From the NCBI GenBank assembly GCA_030272155.1, contig CP126196.1, positions 2,108,001 to 2,172,000 of the forward strand: a stretch of 64,000 nucleotides of DNA, in the 5' to 3' direction. Of the stretch, positions 22,983 to 31,804 are shown piece by piece. Each line of letters opens with the position of its first letter. Position 1 is the first letter of the stretch. The position numbers were made by a program, and so were the translations under genes. Origin of the DNA: Tetradesmus obliquus (taxonomy: Eukaryota > Chlorophyta > Chlorophyceae > Sphaeropleales > Scenedesmaceae). A model generated the notes under the pieces. The model saw only the letters and a program-made list of their open reading frames with translations. It did not search any database and was not told where the DNA came from.

Positions 22983-23574
22983 GCAAGTTTGTCGATATCA
23001 TGTGCAGTGGTGTGTGCAGCAGGTGCAGCAGCACACCAGGGTACAGCCAGATGCCAGGCACTGCCGGACTCCCAAGACGTGTCAGGTTGCAGGTGCGCTC
23101 TAGCGTGCATCGCCAGTAGCGGGGCACTTGAGACTCTCAGTATAAAGGGAATGCCACTGAGGTGACTATGTGCTGCTGCTGGGGCGCTGTTTGGTGCTAA
23201 AATGCGCATTTGGTGGCATGTGCAATGTGACACTATGAAAATGGGTTCGGCAAGCAGCTCATGTTGCTCACCTGAGGGGGCGGGCTGCGTGGTGTGCGTG
23301 GTGATGATACACTCCTGCAAGTAACATCGTTCAAATTCATCAGCGCCACTATGCAGGAGGCAGCTAGAGTACAGCGAGCATGCTGCTGCTGCCTAGCACT
23401 GCTGCCGCTGCTGCTGCTGCTGTTGTGACTAGCTACATGGCTAGCTAGGCCTCACCCGACCAAGCCCACATCATGTTGATAGAAGGTGGTGATCTCCAGG
23501 TAGGGAAGCGTGTGTGTAGTGTTGTCTTTCAGGGGTATGTCAAGGGCTGTCCGCAGAAGGTGATGGGCAGCCAT
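15043..23574 (-). CDS. TGS1: Trimethylguanosine synthase (snRNA/snoRNA cap hypermethylase) with WW domain, 1541 aa
   Basis: Nine exons on the minus strand: 23574-23456, 23314-23272, 22944-22882, 22605-22473, 22026-21803, 21373-19133, 18777-18649, 17423-17251 and 16543-15043. They total 4626 nt, 1541 codons plus stop, all phases fitting. TGS1 methylates the m7G cap of snRNAs and snoRNAs to m2,2,7G using SAM. Family marks in order: [13 protein letters not shown] (~60-70), a WW domain split over exons 5-6 (RWQQAYDS...YYYY...VTQWEPP, ~172-203), [14 protein letters not shown] (~922), GWYSVTPE (942), the SAM site [14 protein letters not shown] (~965), VIAVEIS (985), the catalytic SPPWGG (~1032), FLPRN (~1221) and the C-terminal [15 protein letters not shown]. 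Plant TGS1 also has a WW domain. Exon 6 adds ~700 Gln/Ala/Ser-rich residues, and a ~290-residue polyQ/polyA insert splits the catalytic domain. Introns 5, 7 and 8 hold arrays of exon copies. Confidence 0.9.
16757..17182 (-). repeat. Four tandem echoes of the SPPWGG-encoding exon end (TGS1 intron 8)
   Basis: Downstream of exon 8 the intron contains four more copies of the exon end with its donor, at about 17120-17182, 17003-17064, 16877-16938 and 16757-16818. The unit is ~120 bp and includes a conserved stretch of intron. In transcript sense each reads [18 protein letters not shown] with the donor. Copy 17120 differs from the real exon only synonymously over 15 codons. The next has one replacement (V to M), the third two (S to P, P to Q), and the last one (F to V). 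Confidence 0.9.
17597..18444 (-). repeat. Four tandem echoes of the SAM-motif exon start (TGS1 intron 7)
   Basis: Upstream of exon 8 (17423-17251), the intron holds four more copies of the exon's first 81 bases at 17690-17610, 17930-17850, 18172-18092 and 18438-18358, in units of about 240-270 bp. Each reads [15 protein letters not shown] and onward. The protein sequence is the same in all copies except one L to V change in the 18172 copy, though 14 of 27 codons vary in DNA. Three of the four keep CAG directly before the copy; the 18172 copy has CGG. After about 100 bases each copy breaks off into CTG-repeat sequence. Confidence 0.95.
19056..19096 (-). repeat. Dispersed ~38-bp repeat, copy 2 (TGS1 intron 6)
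   Basis: Reverse-orientation copy of the repeat at 10036-10073, lying just downstream of the exon 6 donor in TGS1. The match extends about 38 bases, from the CATCATCATG end through GCCATAGCATCAACGCC. Confidence 0.7.
21447..21608 (-). repeat. Two echoes of the WW-domain exon start (TGS1 intron 5)
   Basis: Upstream of exon 6 (start 21373), the sequence encoding [14 protein letters not shown] recurs at about 21447-21492 and 21563-21608, each time with a Pro to Ala change. The spacing is ~116 bp and the preceding intron piece is copied too. The nearer copy keeps a CAG acceptor; the farther one has CATG. Confidence 0.85.
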
Positions 23575-25317
23575 TGCTGGCCGTCTGCAGCGCTAGGCGC
23601 ACAGCTGGAGTATTTGCAGATGATTTAGCGCTGCATTGTGCGAAACGGCATGCGATGGCAGCAGCCGAAGGGTGGATGCACAGCAGCGAGCAGAGATGCC
23701 AAACAGGGAAGCGAGGATCCGGGCCTGAACAGAGGCCTCGAAGATACTATTCGTCTTCTGGTAGGCCTCCTTAACTAAGATCGCCGCCTCGTAAGAGACA
23801 GCCAAACCTCAATAACATTGGGACCGCGGGCAAGTCATCCTGCAAGCAGCAGAAAGCAGAGAGGGTCCGCTGTGCCAAGACGCAAACAACAAGTTCATCA
23901 CGTGTGTACGCACAAATTTGCTAAATACACATCACCTGGACACCCCAAACACTAGCAGGTAGTCCAGCAGGTTCCAGCCTGGCACGCCTATAGTCAACCT
24001 GACACCTGAGGGCCAAGAGGAGTGGCACTGCTGTCATTGGCTCCCCAACGGCCGAGTTTACTCTTGTAACTTCTAATATTTGGAGTGGCACTGCTGTCTG
24101 AGTCTGTAGCTGCAGTGGAAGCATCCGCTGAGCTAGCTTCACTTGCTCTCTGCCGTGACACGTTATCGGACTGCTCAGCGGATGCTTCCACTGCAGCTAC
24201 AGACTCAGACAGCAGTACCACTCCAAATATTAGCGCTGCAGGATGCAGCAGCAGCTCAAGCATCTGCAAAGCTGTCACAGCTGACAGTGTCAGGCTGGCC
24301 GTGTCACACCCTGGTGATTGCAGCACACCATGCGCTGCATGCTGCATGTTTGTCAAAACAAGCAGCTTGCTGCACAGGGTGACCGTTGCTGCATAGTGGC
24401 ACAGCTGCAGCTGTCACCAGTGAGTTTCTGTGTGCGGGCACCGACAGATGCATACGCAGAGAATATATTAGACTCAGCTCGGACACCGTGTGCCAGTTCA
24501 CCACCGTCACGGCGTGCCACACCAGTGGTGTGACAGTGTCATGGTGACACCATCATGATGTCATGTTCGCTGCGACGGTGTCGCGTTGACTAGGCCCGAG
24601 GAGGAGCCTTTAGTTCGTTTGCGCCCACAGGAGGGTGTAAGCATAATTAATGCTTGTTACATCAGGTGTAAAGCAAAGGCGTTTGCGAAGTGCAATGCAA
24701 CACACAGGTGCTGTTACACCTGCGGTGCAAGGATACTCAGCACCGGTGCTGCCTTGGGAGGCTGCTACCCAGCTGATTTCTTTTTGCCAGACAAGCAGGC
24801 CAAGCCTGCAGTGCTGCTGCTGCATCAATCTGAAGCAGTGTCGCACAGCGACCCGCGTGCAGTGCTGCGTGCAGGGGAATGTGCGCTGTTCTGTTTTTGC
24901 AGCGCCGCAAGGAGCAGGAGTTCAGGTGGACATGGGTGGATTGCTCAGGTGATTTCACGTCATGTTCCGGTCATCAGCAGTTGCCACTGGCAGTGGCTGT
25001 GGGTCAGTTGAAATCTGGAGACAAGCTGGCGCAGCGACACACCACGAAGTATTTGATGAAAACATCAGCAGTGGGCTTTTTAACTTTTACACAATCAACA
25101 AATGCAGCAGTTCTTGCTGTGATCGGCTGCCCCACTAAACCTTGACCAAGGTGGCCTGAAGCGCAAAGCCACGAGGTCGCTGTTCGACTGCTTGATCGAA
25201 TGCTCAGCACGGGATCTTGCTTTCTCTGGTGGTGCATCGCACACACCAACCATCTGCTTTCACAAACCTTTCACAGCTTTCTCTGCGCTCTTACAAATCA
25301 GCTTCTACTGTCTTTCG
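23575..25317. other. Divergent promoter region between TGS1 and the eIF4A-like gene
   Basis: About 1.7 kb between two divergently transcribed genes. It contains a 61-bp-arm inverted repeat at 24073-24233, listed separately. Short open frames around 24586-25011 show no recognisable features. The two promoters are expected here, but no core element could be assigned. Confidence 0.5.
24073..24233. repeat. Near-perfect inverted repeat (61-bp arms, 39-bp loop)
   Basis: Arm 24073-24133 is the reverse complement of 24173-24233 with a single mismatch. The loop is 24134-24172. A transcript would fold into a long hairpin of the kind processed to small RNAs in algae. It could also be a remnant of a foldback/MITE element, but no target-site duplication was recognised at its edges. 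Confidence 0.9.
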
Positions 25318-28300
25318 ATGGCTGCCGAGGCTGCCTACGATGCCAACTTCCTTCGCGATCAGATTGATGAACGGTGAGAACTTGTTTGTGATCAACAAAC
25401 CGCCAGAACAGCGGGGTGGTGGTCAGTTCTGCTGGTGCCAAGCAGCCAGCGAGGCACGAACCACCTCAGCGAACGATCAGCTCATCATCAACTGTTTTTC
25501 TGCTGAAGCATTTAGGATCTTAGTTCATCTTACTGGCCCTGTGCGATCTCCAGCAGCAGCTGCGCTCACACGCGCGGTCACACGTGTCTTCTGCTGCTTG
25601 TGCTGTGCAGCCTGGGCGCTGCTCAGGGCGTTGAGGGCGAGTCTTTCTTCACCAAGTGGGAAGAAACCTTCAAGTCCTTTGATCAGATGGGTCTGAACGA
25701 GGTGCTGCTGCGTGGCATCTACGCGTATGGTGAGGATTGAGGTCTAGATCAGATCTGCCTGGCAAGCTGCATCAGCTCATCTTTATTTATGTAAGGTTGT
25801 GGTGTGCATGGTTCACACCATTCCTCAGCCTGGGCATATTCTAAGCAGCACGGCGCTGGCAAGCCTTTTTGAGCTGTAAAGGGCTGCCACTGCGCTGTGT
25901 GGCACCTGTGCTGCAGTATAGCACTGTACTGCCGCTCTTTGCCCACAACACACCTACCCCGGTAAGCTCTTAGCTGGCGCTGACGTCACACATCTCCACA
26001 ACTGCTGCTTCTGACATCTGCTAATGCTGCTGCTGTTGCTGCTGCTCAGGTTTTGGAAGGCCCTGCGCCATCCAGCAATGGGGCATCGTGCTCTTCACCG
26101 GGCATTGTGGTCGCAAACTCGCACCTCACCCACCCTGCTGCTGCTACTGCTGCTGCCGACCACCCCAGGTTTTGAGAAGCCCTTGGCCATCCAGCAGAAG
26201 GGCATCGTGCCCTTCACCATGGGCCTCGACGTGATCCTGCAGGCACAGCCTGGCACGGGCGAGACAGCCACCTTCTGCGCAGGTGCGACTTGATCCGAAT
26301 GCAGCAGACTGATTTAGCAGCCACAGTGACAGATGTGGGACGGTCGAAACCGCCACTGTCTGCGCAGATGCGGCTTGCAATATGCAGCGTGGCAGTACAT
26401 GAAACATGGAGCAGCAGCAGCAGTGCATGCAGCAGCAGGAGCTACTTGAGCAGCAGGAGCAGCAGCAGCCTGAAGCAGCAGCAGCAGCAGCAGGAACAGC
26501 AGCAGGAACAGGAGCAGCAGCACTGTATATGGTAGCATTCACGTTACCCTATAATATGCTGTTTTCATGTGCTTGCTCAAATGCAGGCATCCTGAACAAC
26601 CTGGACTACGGCCTGCTGCAGTGCCAGGCCCTGGTGCTGGCCCCTAAGCGCGAGCTGGCGCTGCAGATTGGGTGATTACCTGCGGGTGCGTGCTTCACAG
26701 TGGCTCAGGGGTGTGGTAACTTTCTGGGTTTAGTGTTTGCGGTTGAGCTGGTGCTGTGGCCACCGCTCGCAAGCATTTGCTAAGGTCCGAGGGTGCGTGC
26801 ATGTAACAGTTACCGCGCCGTCGGCACTTCAGGCCTTTGCCAGACTCTCGCGGAGTCGCTACATGCTGCCTGTGTGTGCGTGTTGCCCCTGCTGGTTGAA
26901 TGCCACGTCTGCGTGGGCGCAGTTCAGTACAAACGCTTCCTCGACCTCTACTGAGCAGCTGCTGTTACATGCTGTGTGCATGTTGTCCTTGCAGCTGAAG
27001 AGCCTCGCCTGTGTGGGCTGCACCAGCAACAATGAGGAAGCGGACGTCTTGAAGTCAGGTAGGACACAGGCTTTCCTGCAGGAAATTACACATTCAAGTT
27101 GTTGATTACGGCCGGCGTTAGGATTCAGGGTGTGTGCGTGCGTGCAAGCGTGCGTGCGTGCGTGATGCTAACACCCAGAGAGCACGTGAGAGTTTGCAGC
27201 CTGCAGCGGTCCATGCTGCTGGCAATCAATGAGCAGCAGCAGCAGCAGCAGCAGCAGCAGTGCAGCAGCAGGGGAAAGGTCGTATCAGCGTCTGCACACC
27301 AGCAGCTGTAGCGTCACTGCAGTGCTGCATCTGTGGCAGCCTCTGCCAGCAATATCATTGGTGACATCAAACAACAGCCATGCGCAGACGCACCCGAGCA
27401 GCTTTTTTTCCATGCGTATCTCTTGTGTCACATTGCGCCTGTTGATGAGCTGGCACCTGCAGGTGCACACCAGGGTTGCCGCCACCCGCAGTCGCGTGCT
27501 CAACATGCTGCGCCGCCACTGCTGCATCATCATGTGTGGCAACACCCAACTACCTCCACTGCCCCTAAACGTTACATTACATTATATAGTACACCTCATC
27601 TTTGCAGGCGTGCACGTGGTGGTGGGCACACCCGGCCGGGTCATGGGCACGCTGCACCGTGGCAGCCTGCGCACGGACTCCATCATCAAGGTGCTTGTGC
27701 TGGCTGAAGCTGATGAGATGCTCTGCTACAGCTCAATGGAGGACCAGGTCCGCAGCATCATCCCGCGGCTGCCGCCCAAGCTGCAGGTGCGCTAGGGCTG
27801 GACACAATGTGCTGCAGGGTTGAAAGCAGTGACTGGCAAGCAGCAGCAGATGCTGCATGCAGTAACAGCTGCCATGGACAGGGCTGGATATGCCGCATCT
27901 GACAGCTTCTTGTTGCCATCTGATCACAAGTGCTCCAGCTGCTGGGTGCAGTTGATTGCTGTCTGACACGATTCAAGAGCCTCATAATATCGTGTGTCGT
28001 AGTCTGCTTGTGAATGTGTTGCCAGTAAGTAAAACTGCCAGTAAGTAGCCTTGTTCTGTTGCACATTCGTTGCTGCCGTGGCCGCAGGTTGGCGTGGGGT
28101 CTACCACCCTGAGCCCCGAGGTTCTGGAGTTTGCCCATGCCTGCATGAGGGAGCCGGCGAGTGTGAAAAGTCTGCACACAGCACCTCACCGTGAACATAT
28201 ATCTGCAGTCGGTAGTGTGTGGTTGAGAGTTGTCTCTCTGGCATGTGCCTGGCACAGGCTGGCTTGTCAGTATGCGTTCAGAACACTTTGCAGTCATGTG

Positions 28301-29989
28301 TGCTATGGCAAATGACATCTGGGGTTGGCTGACTTGCACGGGTGGTTAGAGTTGTTTGACCAACACAGCGGAAGTTGATCACCCCAGGAGCAGAGTTGAA
28401 GCTTGCTGGGTTGCTGCCAGGCGGCCTGGGTTTAGGTTCAGTCCAAGGTGTTTTGTGTGTTTCTCTGGTTTCTGGCGCATTCTGCCATCCATGTCCGCCT
28501 CATCACTGATGGATACTTTGACAGTATCTTGAGCCAGCTTTGGTTCGCCATCCACGCGATTGCTACTTGGATGTCGTACTATCACATGCCGTGTTGCAAA
28601 ATGCGCTGCAGGTGCACATCCAGGTCCCACTGGAGTTTGAGGGCGTCAGGCAGTGTTATGTCAGCTTGGAAGATGACGGGAAGCTGGAGACGCTGAGCGA
28701 GCTGCTCAAAACCCTGGACCACGGGCAGTGTGTCATCTTCACAGGCGGCGGCAAGGTACGCATGTTGTGATGGATGCGCATGCATGCCAGCCTGATCAAG
28801 CCCCGCACAAGGGTGTCGACCCTGTGTGCATGCCTGCTGCAGTGTCTGCCATGTCCTTGGGTCATCGTAACCTGCCATGTGCCTTGCAAGCGCATGCGTC
28901 GCCCTCCTGCCACCTGCGCTGACTCCCTGCCAGCGCACTTTGTGTGTTGTGAGATCATGTCAGCTTCCCCAGCGCACCTGTGATGCTCATCTTATATAAC
29001 ACCTGCTGCTGGTCACTTCTTGCCGATCCCTGCAGGTGGAGTGGCTGGCAGACGAGCTGCGCGAGCGCGGTTACTCAGCGGCATTCACGCACGGCGAGAT
29101 GGATGTGAACACGCGCAGTTCCGCGATGCGCGAGTGGCGCTCTGGCTGCTACCGCGTGCTAGTCACCACCATCGGCCTGGTGGCCTCCTGCAGCGATTTC
29201 AAGCAGGTGACAGAGCTGCAAAGCGGCAGCTTGTAACATATGTGTCGTCTATTCGGTATGCTCTCTGCCAGCGTCTGCTCTTGCTACCCCCTGAGAAGCA
29301 TGCTGTAGAACAGATATGTCGGCTGATTGGGTGCAGGGTGCCTCATTTGCCTGCGTTGCAGCAGCTTGGCGTTGAACTTCATTTGTTTTGTTCTTTAAGT
29401 GACCTTTGATGATGTGCTGGTGCGATGTGTCATGGGTTGTGCAGGTGCGGCTGCTGATCAACTGCAACCCTTCCAATCAACGTGTCTTACAGTTCAGTTG
29501 ACTCGTTACTGCCTCTGATACTGTGCTTGGGGCTGCAGGGGCGTTGTGCTTGTGCACTGTGCTATGTGCTGCGTAGGTGCGGCTGGTGATCAACTACAAC
29601 GTCCCCAGGGAGCCAGAGAAGTGCCTGCGCCACCTCAGCCACTTCCACAGCGTTGGCAAGGCAGCTGGCCGGAAGGTCGTGATCATCAGCCTTGTCAACC
29701 GCAGCGACGAACGCAGGCTGCAGGTGTGTTGCTGCCTGCTGGTTGCTTCTGTGATGATTGCTTTGAGAAGGGACAGCTGCGTGTGTCTGGTTGCTCAAGT
29801 TTTTCAAGTTGAGCCAGTATCAGGAGGCTTCATGCCTTGACATGCTTGATGCATGTCATGTCCTGCACAGAGACTCACTGTTCAGTCTGCTTGGTGTGTG
29901 TCACCCCTGCTTTGTGCTTGCAGCACTACGAGCGCTGCTGCAGCACCGCAATTGAGGAGCTGCCTACAGACCTGGCACGCCTTTTGTAA
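25318..29989 (+). CDS. eIF4A-like DEAD-box protein with degenerate catalytic motifs (probable pseudo-helicase)
   Basis: Exons: 25318-25373, 25611-25729, 26169-26282, 26587-26671, 26995-27058, 27608-27786, 28088-28162, 28612-28755, 29036-29206, 29577-29723 and 29924-29989. The join 26671/26995 does not keep phase, so a small exon is missing from the model or the frame is broken there. Alignment by eye to eIF4A runs from GIYAYGFEKP to the C-terminal [12 protein letters not shown]. eIF4A unwinds mRNA 5' UTRs in translation initiation. Here the ATPase/helicase motifs are altered: AQSGTGKT is AQPGTGET (Walker lysine lost), APTREL is APKREL, DEAD is AEAD, SAT is STT, the ARGxD motif is absent, and HRIGRSGRFG is [13 protein letters not shown]. 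Yet the frame is open through the other exons and splice sites are sound. It may be an inactive regulatory paralogue or a young pseudogene. Introns carry exon echoes. Confidence 0.8.
26040..26100 (+). repeat. Exon-edge echo of eIF4A-like exon 3 start
   Basis: About 60 bases before the real exon at 26169, the intron has a diverged copy of its first ~55 bases with its own CAG acceptor. GGTTTTGGAAGGCCCTGCGC corresponds to the real GGTTTTGAGAAGCCCTTGGC. Small insertions have shifted the frame. Confidence 0.85.
26321..26376 (+). repeat. Diverged exon-edge echo of eIF4A-like exon 3 end
   Basis: The sequence around 26321-26376, ending GTCTGCGCAGATGCGGCTT, resembles the exon 3 end and donor CTTCTGCGCAGGTGCGACTT at 26264-26290. 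The donor GT has become AT. Weaker than most echoes here. Confidence 0.5.
29446..29475 (+). repeat. Exon-edge echo of the exon starting at 29577
   Basis: GCAGGTGCGGCTGCTGATCA followed by ACTGCAACCC repeats the acceptor and first ~28 bases of the exon at 29577, which encodes [10 protein letters not shown]. The copy lies about 128 bases upstream. Confidence 0.8.
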
Positions 29990-29992
29990 GCA

Positions 29993-30772
29993 CTGGCAGC
30001 CAGCACCCCCGAACGAACCGCAGGCGCCAGCAATGGCAGCCCACACCTTCAGAACTACTGTTGGCGCCAGCAATGGCAGCCAACAACCCCAAACAGAACC
30101 GCAGGCGCCAGCAATGGCAGCCCGCACCTTCAGAACTTCTGTTGGCGCCAGCAATGGCAGCCAGCACCCCCGAACGGAACCGCAAGCGCCAGCAATGGCA
30201 GCCCGCACCCTCAGATCTTCTGTTGGCGCCAGCAATGGCAGCCAACAACCCCAAACAGAACCGCAGGCGCCAGCAATGGCAGCCCGCACCTTCAGAACCT
30301 ATGTTGGCGCCAGCAACGGCGGCCAACACTCCCAAACAGAACCGCAGGCGCCAGCAATGGCAGCCCGCACCCTCAGATCTTCTGTTGGCGCCAGCAATGG
30401 CAGCCCGCACCTCCAGAACCTCTGTTGGCGCCAGCAACGGCGGCCAACAGCCCCAAACAGAACCGCAGGCACCAGCAATGGCAGCCCGCACCCTCAGATC
30501 TGCTGTTGGCGCCAGCAATGACAGCCAGCACCCCCAAACACAACCGCAGGCGCCAGCAATGGCAGCCCGCACCCTCAGATCTTCTGTTGGCGCCAGCAAT
30601 GACAGCCCGCGCCCTCAGATCTGCTGTTGGCGCCAGCAATGGCAGCCAGCACCCCCGAACAGAACCGCAGGCGCCAGCAATGGCAGCCCGCACCCTCAGA
30701 TCTGCTGTTGGCGCCAGCAATGGCAGCCCGCACCCTCAGATCTTCTGTTGGCGCCAGCAATGGCAGCCATCG
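29993..30772 (+). repeat. Minisatellite, 19 units of 40 and 41 bp
   Basis: Nineteen copies of a unit starting GCGCCAGCAATGGCAGCC begin at 30024, 30064, 30105, 30145, 30186 and so on to 30751. Two unit types mostly alternate: a 40-bp one ending CTTCTGTTG and a 41-bp one ending GAACCGCAG, giving an 81-bp (27-codon) higher-order repeat. The array begins within a few bases of the eIF4A-like stop codon, so it probably forms that gene's 3' UTR. Long open frames on both strands are products of the 81-bp period. Confidence 0.95.
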
Positions 30773-30775
30773 TGT

Positions 30776-31804
30776 GGTATTTTTGACCAACAGTGCCACT
30801 TGGTGTTGTGATCACAACAGTCATGACTGCATCTTGCGCATGATGTGTGCACCTGCAAGCGAGAACCAACTGTGGTGTGCTGGTGTAACACCAGCAGCGC
30901 CTGGCAAGTATATGGTGATAGGCTACTATGATGACCACTTCAGCGGATCCCTGGTACATCGCCAGACGGCGCAACAGGATGTGTGGGTAGCAGCACCAGT
31001 ATGGCCATTGTCATGTCTCAGATGATTCCAGTTGATTAAAAAGCCGTGAACAGCGCAGCAGGGGCTACCATCGTACTATGCTAGCTGGAGGCGGTCCTCA
31101 AGCTCTTGAGGCTTGCTGTGTGCGGCTTGCTGTGTTCGGCTGAGCCTCGATGTGCAGCAGGCTGCCTGCAGTTGAGCAGATCATCAGCATGTGAGATGCA
31201 GTTTCCAGTGTAAATGTGCGATTCCAGCAAAACTCCTTCTCTGCATAGTTGCAGCAGACCCTGTGCGCATGTGATTTGAACATTGATGTTTGTTCACTCT
31301 TTCAATCCAACCAAGCCCGCGGGTGCCACCTTGATTGAACAAACCAGGAAACCCAGATGTGCCCGTCACAGCAGCCAGCTGATCAGCTTTTGCAGTCCAA
31401 GGAATGGCTGTTCCCGCGGGCTGCTGCAGTAGGCCGTGCTGAATTAATCAGCTGAATCACTACGTTGCGCAAGGGGTCGTTCAAATGGGCCGCTCAGCTT
31501 GCATTGCAGACTGTCGGCAACGTGCACACTAGCTGAGCTGTCGCTGCACTGTCAAGGTTTGGACGCCTGAGTCATCCTAACCAGACCCTAGTGCAACAGC
31601 GGCAGCAAGCTTAGCTTCCTCGACGGTAGACGTGTTCAGCGTAGGGTAGTTGCATCACATGCTGCGCACGCCCAGACGGTGGGGGCCACGCGCTGAAAGT
31701 TGGAGCAAGCAACACCACTGAAATCCGCCGCCTGCTTTGCGCTGATATCGAACTCAAACGTATTAAAACACAGAATAAAAGTTCTTTATTCGTCTCTGCT
31801 CAGC
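30776..31804. other. Intergenic region, no gene seen
   Basis: About 1 kb between the minisatellite and the CGLD27 gene. No protein-like frame, repeat or RNA gene was recognised. The promoter of the downstream gene should lie near its right end. Confidence 0.5.

Noticed and set aside
23593-23805. 70-codon minus-strand frame as the TGS1 first exon
   Set aside because: The exon starting at ATG 23574 fits phase with the next two exons, while this frame does not.
24586-25011. Cys-rich 141-codon plus-strand frame
   Set aside because: No signal peptide or conserved spacing, and it lies in the promoter region of the eIF4A-like gene.
29853-30811. Long open frames on both strands over the minisatellite
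   Set aside because: The 81-bp dimer is a multiple of three, so frames stay open by periodicity; no start context or non-repeat sequence supports a gene.
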